Counted from the stretch's first letter, positions 12,495-21,978 are shown. The stretch: 27,967 nt of DNA from Zoopage sp. CT-All (GCA_004114245.1 QZWS01000084.1:1-27967), one strand, 5' to 3'. Notes: generated from the letters alone by a model not told the origin. Program-made: numbers and translations.

Positions 12495-12590
12495 ATGCTG
12501 CACACGCTCCCCACACTGCTGCACACACTCCCCACACTGCTGCATACGCTCCCCACACTCCCACACTGCTGCACACTCCCCACACTCCAC
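12495..12590. repeat. About 21-bp C-rich minisatellite upstream of the CYSTM gene
   Basis: Roughly four imperfect copies of a unit close to CTCCCCACACTGCTGCACAC are arranged in tandem, with small losses in the third and fourth. They lie about 180-270 bases upstream of the CYSTM start codon. Several frames stay open across them, which is an effect of the repeat and not evidence for coding. Confidence 0.7.
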
Positions 12591-12679
12591 AAGCCGGCTC
12601 CCACCCGACGCCATCAACCCGGATCAACCCACTGGGCCATGCACGAGTCTCCACACGAGCCTTGCAAACAACCAGGCGG

Positions 12680-12690
12680 TCGTAATAAAA
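12680..12690 (+). promoter_or_regulatory. Possible TATA element of the CYSTM gene
   Basis: The sequence GTAATAAAAATAG stands out as the only A/T-rich stretch in a GC-rich region and lies about 80-90 bases before the ATG at 12768. The segment between the two is pyrimidine-rich, like a fungal promoter or 5' UTR. This is inferred from position only. Confidence 0.35.
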
Positions 12691-12767
12691 ATAGATTCCT
12701 GCCACCGCTCTCGCTCCAACCACCGCCCACATCTCTTTCTCGATCGCCCCGCCCTCGCCGCTCTCGC

Positions 12768-13004
12768 ATGGACCAAAACAAAGGCTACGGTGGCGGGTAT
12801 CCGCCGCAACCCGCAATGGCGTACGGACAGCAGCCGCAGTACGGCTATGGGCAGCCGCAGCCGCAGTACGGGCAGCCACCGCCGCAGGTGGTGTACCAGC
12901 AGGCGGCACCGCCGCCACCGCAGAACAGTGGAGGCGGCGGGGGGTTGTGTGCGGGGCTGGCGTTGGGCGCGTGTCTGTGCTGCTGCTGCGATATGCTGTG
13001 CTAG
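12768..13004 (+). CDS. Small CYSTM-type cysteine-rich membrane protein
   Basis: A 78-residue protein. Residues 1-55 are rich in Gln, Pro, Tyr and Gly with repeated YGQPQ-like units, followed by a glycine run. The C-terminus LCAGLALGACLCCCCDMLC is a cysteine-rich transmembrane module of the CYSTM family. Members are small tail-anchored proteins of plants and fungi linked to stress tolerance; the exact function is not known. The frame is open for a long way upstream, but the upstream part is the C-rich minisatellite, so the ATG at 12768 with its typical MDQNKGYGGGYPPQ start is preferred. It converges on the TPR gene at 13136. Confidence 0.8.
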   Translation: MDQNKGYGGGYPPQPAMAYGQQPQYGYGQPQPQYGQPPPQVVYQQAAPPPPQNSGGGGGLCAGLALGACLCCCCDMLC

Positions 13005-13135
13005 GGTGAATACGGAGTGGGTGGCTGCGATGCTTGAGTGTCGGGTGATTGCCCTGATATGAATCAGTTCTTATGCACTACGCTTGGGCCGGACATCATA
13101 CAGTCGGTGTGTGTTTCTCACTCTACCCTGCCTCA

Positions 13136-14650
13136 CTAATATCCCGACTCGTCGGGAAACAACTCGGCTATCGCAGCGATAAACTCGTCCTCAAACACAT
13201 TCGGCGCCTGCATCATATCCTCCAGTTTCCCGCCGAGCTCGCGATACCGCTTAATCAGGCCAACCACCTCGTCCATTACCTCGGATCTATCTACCGCGGG
13301 ATCCTCTTGGTGCACGAACAGGCTCTGTGCTAATCGCGCCACAAGCTCCTCATCTGCGGGGTCCAGGTCGACGCCGTGGCGGAAGAGGCGCTCGGCTTCG
13401 CGGAGGAACACGGGGCGGTCGTCGCATACCTTGGGCACGTCGAGTCGTGCACAGGTGAAATTCAGCTCGCCGAGCTTCTGCACCAAGCCGGTCGAATGCG
13501 GTTCAATCTCGGCTGCGTGACGGAAGCAGCTGATCGCCTCCTGGTACGCATTCCATACCTCGGCCTCCAGCGTGGTGGTATCCACCACACGCGTCGTCGC
13601 ATCACCAGTCTCACCCTCGCCCTCGCTCTTGTCCCCACCCTCGTCATCCCGATCCATAGCGAGTGAGATCGCCACGACGCAGGCATCAGCGATATTGGCC
13701 CACACATCGCCCTTGTCGCACCACGCGTCGGCATTCCCCGCGTCCGCTGCAATGGCCTCATCCAACTTGGCCAGCACTTCGCCATAATCTGCGCGTTGCA
13801 TGCGCCTAACATCATCCAAGGTGGCGGTAACCACGTCCAGGACATCGATGCGACGCTCGGCCCGGGCCTCGAGCACGCTGGCCCATTCACACAGCAACTC
13901 GGCCTTGCGGTCTGGGCACAACACGATTCCATGCTCAATCTTGGCAATCGCGTCGCTATAGAACGCCTCGTATGCAGCGGGAGCGGCGGCGAGATAGGCG
14001 CGGGAGGAAAGCGCCTCGGAGTGCCCAAGGAGCGTTTCCACCAGCACCGCTGGGGTGACAGTGCGGTGGCCGTCTCCGGCCTCTGCTTCCGTCTTGGCCG
14101 CCATCTCGTCTCGTTGCACGACCAAGACTCGCGAGAAGAGGGTGCACGCCTCGGCGAGGTCCGCATCTGACTTGGATTTGGCCGCATCCAACCCGCCCTC
14201 GCCCTCCTCCTCGCCCTCGTAGACTCCCTCTTCGGCCATCTCCACGCAAAGATCAGCACGGGCCACCAATCCCTGCGCCAAATTATACATCGCCACGCCC
14301 CATTTATCGCCACTGGGGTGCCCCTTCAACGCGGCACGGAACCCGGGCACGGCCAGCTCCAGACACCGCATGCGTCCCAACACGTCGTCGAGATCACAGA
14401 GCGTGCTCATCACCAGCTGACACCGCGCGGCATGGTAGAGCGCACTGGAGGAATCTTCGGGGGTGGTGGAGAGCTCGGATGCGTGGATGTAGGCGATGTG
14501 GGCACGAGAGTATTGGTCCACAGCGCGGGGGATAGTGGGGCTGGCATCAGCGGCCGATGACGGCGATTCCTTGTCGGAGGGATTCAGCAGGGCGTCAGCC
14601 GAGGACTCCAGGCTCTGAGCGGTGGCGAGGGCGGCGGAGAAGGAAGACAT
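13136..14650 (-). CDS. TPR-type helical protein, paralogue 1 (possibly Ett1/Nro1-like)
   Basis: Intronless, 504 residues. The sequence is a series of helical hairpins with TPR-like spacing, for example YHAARCQLV, VAMYNLAQGLVARADL, NADAWCDKGDVWANIADA and AERLFRHGVDLDPADEELVARLAQSL. Acidic linkers (EGEEEGEGG and DDEGGDKSEGEGE) separate the blocks, and the protein ends with ELGGKLEDMMQAP ... FEDEF. It is a clear paralogue of the next minus-strand gene: ALSSRAYLA, LAKLDEAIAADA and the FxxEFIA tail are shared. The layout recalls the fungal Ett1/Nro1 family (translation termination; Ofd1 regulation), but this is a weak match from memory. A long open frame on the opposite strand is a codon-bias shadow. 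Confidence 0.75.
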   Translation of the reverse strand: MSSFSAALATAQSLESSADALLNPSDKESPSSAADASPTIPRAVDQYSRAHIAYIHASELSTTPEDSSSALYHAARCQLVMSTLCDLDDVLGRMRCLELAVPGFRAALKGHPSGDKWGVAMYNLAQGLVARADLCVEMAEEGVYEGEEEGEGGLDAAKSKSDADLAEACTLFSRVLVVQRDEMAAKTEAEAGDGHRTVTPAVLVETLLGHSEALSSRAYLAAAPAAYEAFYSDAIAKIEHGIVLCPDRKAELLCEWASVLEARAERRIDVLDVVTATLDDVRRMQRADYGEVLAKLDEAIAADAGNADAWCDKGDVWANIADACVVAISLAMDRDDEGGDKSEGEGETGDATTRVVDTTTLEAEVWNAYQEAISCFRHAAEIEPHSTGLVQKLGELNFTCARLDVPKVCDDRPVFLREAERLFRHGVDLDPADEELVARLAQSLFVHQEDPAVDRSEVMDEVVGLIKRYRELGGKLEDMMQAPNVFEDEFIAAIAELFPDESGY

Positions 14651-14759
14651 GGGAAGCGCTGTCGTGCGAAAAGGAGGTCCTCAGCAGTGCGTGCAGTGCA
14701 GCGCAGGGCACAGCCAGAATCAACACACAAATGCATTCTGGAATCAAACAGGGCACCGA

Positions 14760-16271
14760 CTAGTCATCGGACTCGCCAGACTCATCGCTGTCATCCTCGT
14801 CCTCCCAGGCGCCGTCAGGGAAAACCCGGTTGCCGGCAAAGGCAATAAATTCTTCCTCGAAAATCTCGGGGTCGTCAAGGAGATCATCGAGATCGCCGCC
14901 GAGGCGCTTAAAGTTCCCGAGGTACTTGAGCACCTCCTCGTCGCGCTCACTGCCACCGTCCTCGCCACCCTGGGCGAAAAAAATGCTTTGTGCGAGGCGG
15001 GGCACCGCTTGCTCGTCCTCGGGGTCAAGCTCCAAGGCCTTGCGGAACCATGCCTCGGCCTCCTTGTCGAGCTGGGCACGGTGCGGGCGCGCACACGACA
15101 TCTCGAGCCGGGCCATGGCGAAGCACAGATCGCCGGCCTTGACGCAAATCTCCACCGACTTGGTATCAATCTCGCTGGCCTTCTCGAGCGCCGTCTTGGC
15201 ATCGGTGTAGAGGCCCCAGACCTTGGTTTGGATGGCTTCGGGGTACTCCAGCTCCTCGTCATCGCCATCGACGTCATTGATGTCGTCAGTAGAGGTAGCG
15301 GCGATGAGAAGCTCGTGGTGCACGGACGACATGAGGATCTGGGCGCGATCGAACCACGCAGACGCGTTCTTGGCATCCGCAGCGATGGCCTCGTCGAGCT
15401 TGGCCAGCGCTGGGGTATAATCGGGAATGTTATCGCGCGATGTCAGCATGGCACCCTCCTCGTCGTCGCCCTCGGCAAGCTTGTCCGCACGCGCCTCGAG
15501 CACGCCGGCCCACTCCTGGAGCAGCTCCGACTTGTGCTCGGGCGACACAGCCACGGCCTTCTCCACCTTGGTCACCGCCTCGGCAAAAAGCGACTCGACG
15601 GTGGCCTTGTCCCTGGCGAGGTAAGCGCGCGAGGAGAGCGCCTCGGCATGCCCCACGAGGGTGTTCTTGAGCGTGGTCGCGGATATATCCTCGCCGTCCT
15701 CGTTGGCGGTGCCCACCGCAGTCTCGAACAGCGCGTAGGCCTGGTCAAAGAACTTGCAGGCCTCGGTGAGATCCTCGTTGGCGGTGCGCCGGGCGACCAC
15801 GACTGGGTCCTCGGCCTCGTCCTCCTCGGCGATTTCGTCCTCGGCGAGCTCGACGCGGAGATCAGCGCGTGCGATGAGGGCCTCGGCGAGCGAGAACATG
15901 CATTCGCTGTAGTCGGCGCGCATGGAAAGGGCCTGGCGCATCTTGACGATCGCGTCGTTAAATTTCTCCAGGCGCAGGCCTTCGAGATCCCCGCCTGCGC
16001 TGCCCTCCTCGCTGGCATCGTCGTCGCTCTCCTCATCACCCATGTTGGCGAGGATCAGATCGCACCGCGCGACGTGGTACAAGGCGGCGGCATTGGCGGG
16101 CTCGGCAGCCAGGGCCTGTTGGTAGGCAGCGCGGGCAGCCATGTAGGCCTCGGCCTCGTCGTCGTGGTCGTGGCCGTCGCAGGCATCGTCGGAGCAGTCG
16201 GCAGCGGCAGCGGCGCGCTTCTCATGTTCGCGGGCGAGGGCAAGCAGCTCGGAAAAGGTCTCGGCAGGCAT
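14760..16271 (-). CDS. TPR-type helical protein, paralogue 2 (possibly Ett1/Nro1-like)
   Basis: Intronless, 503 residues. It lies 109 bases upstream of paralogue 1 in the same orientation, a tandem duplication. It begins MPAETFSELLALAREHE and has TPR-like segments such as AEAYMAARAAYQQALAAEPA and NAAALYHVARCDL, then ALSSRAYLARDKATVESLF, LAKLDEAIAADAKNASAWF and AWFRKALELDPEDEQAVPRL. It ends RLGGDLDDLLDDPEIFEEEF plus an acidic tail (DEDDSDESGESDD) that paralogue 1 lacks. The start was chosen because the in-frame region upstream is Cys/Leu-rich and unlike the paralogue. It is probably a cytosolic or nuclear adaptor; function is unproven. Confidence 0.78.
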   Translation of the reverse strand: MPAETFSELLALAREHEKRAAAAADCSDDACDGHDHDDEAEAYMAARAAYQQALAAEPANAAALYHVARCDLILANMGDEESDDDASEEGSAGGDLEGLRLEKFNDAIVKMRQALSMRADYSECMFSLAEALIARADLRVELAEDEIAEEDEAEDPVVVARRTANEDLTEACKFFDQAYALFETAVGTANEDGEDISATTLKNTLVGHAEALSSRAYLARDKATVESLFAEAVTKVEKAVAVSPEHKSELLQEWAGVLEARADKLAEGDDEEGAMLTSRDNIPDYTPALAKLDEAIAADAKNASAWFDRAQILMSSVHHELLIAATSTDDINDVDGDDEELEYPEAIQTKVWGLYTDAKTALEKASEIDTKSVEICVKAGDLCFAMARLEMSCARPHRAQLDKEAEAWFRKALELDPEDEQAVPRLAQSIFFAQGGEDGGSERDEEVLKYLGNFKRLGGDLDDLLDDPEIFEEEFIAFAGNRVFPDGAWEDEDDSDESGESDD

Positions 16272-16388
16272 GGCAGTGGCAGGGCAGCAGGCAAAGGCAA
16301 GAAGAAAAAGGCGGTTGGCCAGTGGGTAGCGAGAACAGCCACATCGGTGCCCCGTGGTGAGCACGTTGTCGTCTACAGCGCACCCCTT

Positions 16389-17730
16389 CTAGGCCGACTG
16401 GCCGACGGCGCGGTAGTGTGCCATTCCGCACACTGGCCGCCACTCCTCGCATCTACGGGCACGGTACTTGCGCACTGCCCCGCAGCCATCTACGCAGCAT
16501 CGGTCTGCATCCCCGCCCTTTGGAATCGCAGGCACCATGGTCGGCTTCCCGGTGTACAGCTCCAGCCCAGGCGGCACAGAGAACGTCGTCGTGTCTCGGG
16601 TATCCAGGAACCGGAACATGGTGGGCGGTCGCTCCTCCACCACTGCCTCCTCGGTCGGCTCTTCTTCCATCCCTGGTGTGCTCTCCCCCGCCATCACCAC
16701 CGGCGTTTCCTCCCGATCGTCATCATCGACAGCACTAGCATTGGCCCCGCCCTTGGTGCGACGAGTCGCTTGGCGATTCAGCAGCCGATGGATGGTTTCG
16801 CGCTGGGTCTGCTCAAGCCGCTCCTTGCGCACTGCCTCTCTGCGCCGCGCCGTCTCTGATTTCCGCAGCATGGCTTCCTCCGCCGTCATCTTTTTCTTGG
16901 CGGCAGCGGCAGCATTCTTCTTGGCCTTGATGGGTAGTTCGACGAGATCGCTGCTGTCGCCGTAGCCCTCGAGGCGTGAGCGCTGTCGGCGGGTGAGTTT
17001 GGTCACGTCAGGCGTGGCGTATCCCGGCGTCGCAGACCCGGTGTCGCTGCGAGCAGGCTGGTTAGGCGATGATGGGAATGGAGACAGAACGCTACCTTGT
17101 CTGGTCAAAGTCATCATCGATGGCGCTGCCCGTCTCATCCATCATATCGTCGTCGTCGTCCGCGACCACTACACACCCATTCAGCATTCAATTGAGCGTG
17201 GATGATCACGGCGCACTGTTTCGACGGCGTTTGCGACGCAGCTGGGCCTCCATCACCATCTGGACCCCGCCGCCGACCTTGCCGCCACGCCGTCCACCAC
17301 CACTCAATACCATCGCCTTTCTCCCAGAACTCACGCTCTCGTCATCCATGTACTCATCCTCCACCGTTTCGACCTCTTCGTCCTCATCATCCGTGAACTG
17401 GATGGCGTTGTCGCCATCTTCCGAGCCGGCATCGTCATCGTAGTACATTCCCGGGGCGCCCAGACCGCCGGCAGCGTGGTTCACCGCCACTGCTGACGAC
17501 GAAATGTCCTCGCTGTCGGAGAGTCCGATGTTGGAGGAGAGCTGGGAAAGATCGCTGTCGTCGGCAATGCTGTTCATGTGTGGACGGACCGATCTTCGAA
17601 GTGAATCGGGAAACGGTATGGCATCATAGCGGACTGTGCCCTCAACCACACTTGGAACTCCATATCCTCTGAACTTTCGGAGCTGTCTTTCGTGGTCTCG
17701 GGCCTGGCTGTCCCTTGTCCGTCTGGTCAT
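16389..17730 (-). CDS. IES2: INO80 complex subunit B/Ies2 homologue (PAPA-1 plus zf-HIT-like), 3 exons
   Basis: A subunit of the INO80 chromatin-remodelling complex, which slides nucleosomes in the nucleus; Ies2/INO80B stimulates the ATPase. Minus-strand exons are 17730-17217, 17168-17096 and 17046-16389, with introns of 48 and 49 bases; 414 residues. The N-terminal half is acidic and ends in the basic EAQLRRKRRRN block. The PAPA-1 region is about residues 247-291 (KKKMTAEEAMLRK, ETARRR, ETIHRLLNRQATRR). TTTFSVPPGLE follows, then a HIT-type cysteine cluster at about 379-406 (CCVDGCGAVRKYRARRC ... CGMAHY), matching the end of human INO80B. Phases agree at both junctions; the second acceptor is CGCAG at 17047, not the CCAG 11 bases upstream, which breaks the frame. 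Confidence 0.88.
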
Positions 17731-18038
17731 GTCCCAGATCAGTTGCCGCGCTGGTCGACATGGAGCTGTGGTTGTCCAAATGCATGGCTTTTTTCAGCAG
17801 GAAATAATACCTGTATAGTTCAGCCGGCTACATAAGAGATATGCTACGACACCTGCGTGCAAAAGTCCACTTGGGATTCGCCGTTAGGAACGCTGTAGAC
17901 CACAGTCGACGGACATGGGGTCCGCCGAAAATGAGGCTCCCAAATGCATGGCTTTTTTTTCATACCAACGCGTCCTACGACGCCTTCTATCCGCCGGCTT
18001 GAGCATCCCCACTTCTACACGACAGGCACGACACATAG
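17731..18038. other. Divergent promoter region with a 19-bp duplicated motif
   Basis: About 300 bases between the divergent INO80B-type gene and the secreted F-box-like gene. The sequence CCAAATGCATGGCTTTTTT occurs exactly at 17776-17794 and again at 17940-17958, 164 bases apart. No gene is supported here. Confidence 0.5.
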
Positions 18039-19478
18039 ATGCGCTCTATTTCATCCAGCATACTTATGGCCCTGGCATTCGCGAGCTGTGTTGCGACATC
18101 CGTCGCCGGCTCAGTGCCTGGCGACAATCGCATCCCTCAGTCATCAACCACTGCCAATGGTGGCACATTAAATGACAATCCCTTCAAACACCGGGGTATC
18201 AGCGACGCCCTTCCGAAGATTGTCGAATACTTGCCATTGCATGCCCTCGCTGCTGTCGACCAAACCGATACGGCTTGGAACGCATTCATTCAGGCGGACA
18301 TCCGCACAAAGACGTCCCTACAATTAGCGGGAATCATATACCGTGCTGCTGAGGGCAACCTGCGTCGCAACCCTCGAGAAGTTCACAGGGTTGGCATAAA
18401 TTTGGCCGGCGACCTCGCCCAAATCCGCGACCAGTTTAAAAGCGCCCATGCCGGCCGCGGCATACAGCCCATCATGCTACCGTCATGCTTCATGATTGCC
18501 ACCAACCACCTCCTGGCTTGCCTGGAATATCTGCTGTTTGTTGCTAACTATATGCCTGACCTCTTCGCGCCAGACTGGGTTCTGGTATCGCCAAAAGACA
18601 TCGTGCACGCGATCCTCGAGGTGACCGATAATCGCTTGACGATAAGCCCGGGGCATTTGGAATTCGCTGAACTTCAGGCAGGTCAGCTGCTGAGCAAGAT
18701 TGATATGGACGGCTGGTCCACTCGCGCACTCTCTTTACTGATTGAGCTGCGCGCGCATATCCAAAAGACCCACAAAGGCCTGCGTGTCCAAGAGATCATA
18801 TCCTCTATCCTCTGCCTCCAAGTTGCAAAGGGCATTCTTCCGCACGTTGATTACGACCGGAAGCTCGTCCGCGGCGGCGTTACGACCCTCAATGCTATCC
18901 TAATATCTATCGTCACCTACCTGTCTCAGCAACCAGAGGTGATATCGTCGGACTTTCTCCAGAATAGCATGCTGCATCACGACCCTAGCTTCCGGTATGA
19001 TCCGCTGAAAAGCAAATATGACTGTGTCCATAGCCATCCAAGTCTCTATGATATTGTCCGCGAGCTAGTGCGTGTCGTTACCCCGAACATTTCATCCGCC
19101 GACAGGAAGCTACTTGGCAAGAATAGGATGAAGAATATCCAAGGGTTCATTCACGGCACTGAAACAGCGGCCGGCATTGCTGGTTTAATGATAAATATCG
19201 AACACCATCATCATGCTTTCGCTGCCATCAACTCTGCTCTTCTCGGCTTGCACCCACCGCCAGACTGGCTGAACAAGGACGAGGCAAGCCGTGCGAGTAT
19301 GGTAACGGAGTGGCTGGAATGGCAGTTTCGGCACTGGATGCTTGAGCATTTTGCATTGAAAAACGCGAGCTTCGCATTGGAAGTGTTGCAGCACCTTGAA
19401 GGATACAAGTTGGTTCCAGACTGGGTGGATCGCAATATCTTGTATGGCCATTTGAAGAATATGGCCCAAGCTCACTAA
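18039..19478 (+). CDS. Secreted protein with an F-box-like N-terminal segment, paralogue 1
   Basis: A single-exon protein of 479 residues from no family I recognise. Residues 1-24 form a good signal peptide (MRSISSSILMALAFASCVAT, then SVAG). Residues about 53-85 read ISDALPKIVEYLPLHALAAV followed by DQTDTAWNAFI. This has the spacing of an F-box: LP, V, YLP, L, a conserved polar turn, then W. The remaining 390 residues are predicted mostly helical, with few cysteines and no membrane segment. It contains the C-terminal block GLHPPPDWLN, EWLEWQF and FALEVLQHLE that is shared with the minus-strand paralogue at 22947-24403. An F-box in an exported protein would point to host-directed SCF ligase use, but the F-box call rests on pattern alone. 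Confidence 0.75.
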   Translation: MRSISSSILMALAFASCVATSVAGSVPGDNRIPQSSTTANGGTLNDNPFKHRGISDALPKIVEYLPLHALAAVDQTDTAWNAFIQADIRTKTSLQLAGIIYRAAEGNLRRNPREVHRVGINLAGDLAQIRDQFKSAHAGRGIQPIMLPSCFMIATNHLLACLEYLLFVANYMPDLFAPDWVLVSPKDIVHAILEVTDNRLTISPGHLEFAELQAGQLLSKIDMDGWSTRALSLLIELRAHIQKTHKGLRVQEIISSILCLQVAKGILPHVDYDRKLVRGGVTTLNAILISIVTYLSQQPEVISSDFLQNSMLHHDPSFRYDPLKSKYDCVHSHPSLYDIVRELVRVVTPNISSADRKLLGKNRMKNIQGFIHGTETAAGIAGLMINIEHHHHAFAAINSALLGLHPPPDWLNKDEASRASMVTEWLEWQFRHWMLEHFALKNASFALEVLQHLEGYKLVPDWVDRNILYGHLKNMAQAH

Positions 19479-20193
19479 ATATGGATCTTTGTTTAGCTCC
19501 CAAACTTTCTCTATTTTGAATTGGAAAGCGAACTGGCAAGGAGTGTTTTATGAAGTAAGCTCTCCATTCCTTGACCAAGTCTTCAATTCTACTGCTGGTG
19601 CCCCTCTATGTGCACTATCTATATTCACTCAGATTCAGCAGCTACATGATTTGTAGCTATACCTTAAATTCATTCTACTATGTACATACAGTCTTTTTGT
19701 GCTTTGTATGTCTTTTAAAGCTATGCCATATGGTCACATGGTGTGAGCAGCAAGGGGTTGTAGTAGTATCTCTTCTCTGCATATTCTGTGAACTCTTGGC
19801 AATAAAGGCATTAAGTATTTCACAATAAGTTCTTCTACAATGGAGGCCAGCTTGAAATTGGCTCCATGTAAGACTCATTGCCTTGGCATCTAGTATAATG
19901 GACAACAGAGACACTGTGGCAAAGTGGGTGAAGATTGCAAATTCACCTTACTAAAGAGTTTGCACAGATTTTAAGGTCAATCCTTTAAAGAAATATTTGC
20001 ATGCAGAGCTATTATTACTGTCCCAAATGGAAATTGGTAGCAGTTGATCAAACTAGGTTGAGTGTGCCCTACATATTAATTGGCATCAGCTGGGAATACA
20101 GTGCATTAAGGACACATCCTGCAGGGCATACCAAGTGGATCAATCCCTCTGCCACGTCATCTTTTACATCCCATATTCTAGCACCGTCAACAC
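19479..20193. other. AT-rich intergenic stretch
   Basis: About 700 bases of low-GC sequence with short, unsupported open frames (the longest at 19571-19828 is Leu/Ser/Cys/Tyr-rich with no family signal). No repeat, RNA gene or transposon end could be defined. It presumably holds the 3' UTR of the upstream gene and the promoter of the hydrolase. Confidence 0.5.
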
Positions 20194-21609
20194 ATGTTCC
20201 CAAGCATCATCGCGTTCATCCTGCGCTTGCAGGTCCGCCTTCTTGAGCGCATCCACACATTTATTCTTGGGTCGCGGGTGCGACTTGTGCATCGCGAGAG
20301 CACCCTCCTTCTTCATGTGCCATGCGCGCCCACCTCGCCTCTCTCATCCGCTGCGTCAACGACTCGCGTTCAATTCCACGAATACATCGCCGCTGCTTGC
20401 CCGACTCTCACTCGCTCAAAGTATGCGCCAACGCCGTGGCTATTCAACGCGCATTTGCAAACATACTGGGCCACCAAGGTGTCGTACGAGACTCGCTATC
20501 CCGTTGCCTTTACACGCGAGGTGGTGAAGACGCCGGACGGCGGAACAATTGCACTGGACTGGGCGGGTGCAAATCCCGATTCTTTTCGGGGAACTGGTGG
20601 TGGGAGGGTGCTGGTGGTGCTGCACGGGCTGACCGGCGGCTCTCACGAGTCCTATCTCCGATCCCTGCTGCACTGTCTCACCACCAACCCGCCCAATATC
20701 GATGGTCGAGGTGCTGGTCTGAGCGGGAGCCTATGCGCAGTGGTGACTAATTTCCGTGGCTGTGCCCAGACACCGCTGACTTCGACGCAGCTCTACTGCG
20801 GCGGGTACACGGATGATCTGCGTCTCAACATTGCGCATATCAGATCCCGGGTTGGTCCGAACGCAAGAATAGGTGTCATTGGCTTCTCCCTGGGCGCAAA
20901 CATACTGGTCAAGTACCTTGGCGAGGAGGGATCGAATGCGGGATTTGACTTTGCCATGAGTGTCGCGAATCCATACGATCTCCACATCTCGATGCTTGCG
21001 ATGGAGCGGTCCTGGCTTGGCCGCATCTATCAGCGTGTAATGTGCGGCAGCCTCAAGCGACTATTTCTGCGGCACCTAGAGATACTGAAGGATACTCCGG
21101 AAATTGATGCTGCTCGAGTCCTCACGGCAACGACGACAAGGGAGTTTGATCAGTACTGCACGGCACCTGCGTTTGGATACGACACTGTGACACACTACTA
21201 CCGCGACGCATCGTCTGGCCAGTACATCCCACGCGTCCGAATCCCGCTCTTGTGCCTGCTGGCCCGCGACGATCCTATCTGCGATGCCCAAGCCATACCC
21301 TACGAGGAAGTCAGGTATAATCCTCACGTTTTACTGGCAGAGCTGCCATCGGGAGGGCATTTGGGATGGTTTGAGGGATGGTGGAGGCCTGAACGATGGT
21401 GCACGCTGCCGCTCGCTGAGTTTTGTGTGGCAATGTTTGCTGTTGATAAGTGCGAGCGATGGCAAGACGGTCGGCGAGCAATACCTCGAGCGCATGCGTC
21501 GATCGTTGATTTAACGGCAGCGAGTAGGGCCGCATCAGAGAGCGACGGAGGCTCCGAGATGGGTGGTGGTAACGACTGGACACCGAGAATTCGCCCGCAG
21601 CGGATATAG
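20194..21609 (+). CDS. Alpha/beta hydrolase, Eht1/Eeb1/ABHD1-3 type
   Basis: A serine esterase/acyltransferase of the family that includes yeast Eht1 and Eeb1 (medium-chain fatty acid ethyl ester synthesis and hydrolysis) and animal ABHD1/2/3. Single exon, 471 residues. The core runs from FNAHLQTYWA, the family hallmark, through VVLHGLTGGSHESYLR, NFRGCAQTPLTS and LYCGGYTDDLR. It continues to the nucleophile elbow GFSLGANILVKYLGEEG, the acid in ARDDPIC and the histidine in SGGHLGWFEG, so the Ser-Asp-His triad is complete. The hydrophobic N-terminus (MFPSIIAFILRLQ) could anchor it to a membrane. The Ser/Gly-rich C-terminal tail of about 40 residues is not conserved. It is located between two unrelated accessory genes, so context says nothing about substrate. 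Confidence 0.9.
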   Translation: MFPSIIAFILRLQVRLLERIHTFILGSRVRLVHRESTLLLHVPCAPTSPLSSAASTTRVQFHEYIAAACPTLTRSKYAPTPWLFNAHLQTYWATKVSYETRYPVAFTREVVKTPDGGTIALDWAGANPDSFRGTGGGRVLVVLHGLTGGSHESYLRSLLHCLTTNPPNIDGRGAGLSGSLCAVVTNFRGCAQTPLTSTQLYCGGYTDDLRLNIAHIRSRVGPNARIGVIGFSLGANILVKYLGEEGSNAGFDFAMSVANPYDLHISMLAMERSWLGRIYQRVMCGSLKRLFLRHLEILKDTPEIDAARVLTATTTREFDQYCTAPAFGYDTVTHYYRDASSGQYIPRVRIPLLCLLARDDPICDAQAIPYEEVRYNPHVLLAELPSGGHLGWFEGWWRPERWCTLPLAEFCVAMFAVDKCERWQDGRRAIPRAHASIVDLTAASRAASESDGGSEMGGGNDWTPRIRPQRI

Positions 21610-21669
21610 GTGGATAAGCTGAGCTGTACTTAATCCAACAGAATAGGGGCTCTTTATCATGTCACGACG

Positions 21670-21978
21670 TTACTCATTGTTGTCATTCGATTTGCGATCG
21701 ATGCCGCGATGGGCAGGTCCGGCCATCGACCCGAGGCCTTCGCGCACCTTGCCCGCCGTTTGACCCGCACTCGTGCGGGCCTGGCGCACCCATACGGCCA
21801 GTCCCTCCTTTGTCCCATCTATGGCGTCACTCACACGGCCCTTGGCCATCTGAGAGTGGGACACGCTCGTCTCGAGGATGCGGACGGCTCTCGGGACACG
21901 CTTGACGGCCTTCTCTCGCCATGACTCCGTCCATGCGTCAGACACTTCCTGCGAAATGGCAGTGCTCGTTTTTGGCAT
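21670..21978 (-). CDS. Small hypothetical protein, amphipathic helical
   Basis: 102 residues beginning MPKTSTAISQEVSDAW. The rest is Ala/Arg/Lys/Gly-rich with helical segments (WREKAVKRVPRAVRIL, MAKGRVSDAIDGTKEG, QARTSAGQTAGKVREG) and a polar tail ending SNDNNE. The frame is open further upstream and would add a hydrophobic stretch, but it has no ATG there, so either the start is this ATG or an upstream exon exists. There are no cysteines and no membrane segment in the chosen model. I do not recognise the family. It converges with the hydrolase gene, 60 bases from its stop. Confidence 0.45.
   Translation of the reverse strand: MPKTSTAISQEVSDAWTESWREKAVKRVPRAVRILETSVSHSQMAKGRVSDAIDGTKEGLAVWVRQARTSAGQTAGKVREGLGSMAGPAHRGIDRKSNDNNE

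Noticed and set aside
12486-12767. Upstream in-frame extension of the CYSTM gene (Leu/His/Thr/Pro repeats)
   Set aside because: It is a translation of the C-rich minisatellite and promoter; the family N-terminus starts at the ATG at 12768.
13462-14313. A 283-codon minus-strand frame inside TPR paralogue 1
   Set aside because: Arg/Ser/Trp-rich shadow frame; the other frame shares long conserved blocks with paralogue 2.
14622-16859. A 745-codon open frame on the plus strand opposite the second TPR paralogue and the INO80B-type gene
   Set aside because: It spans two minus-strand genes with clear family or paralogue support, has no recognisable domain, and arises from GC-rich codon bias on the antisense strand.
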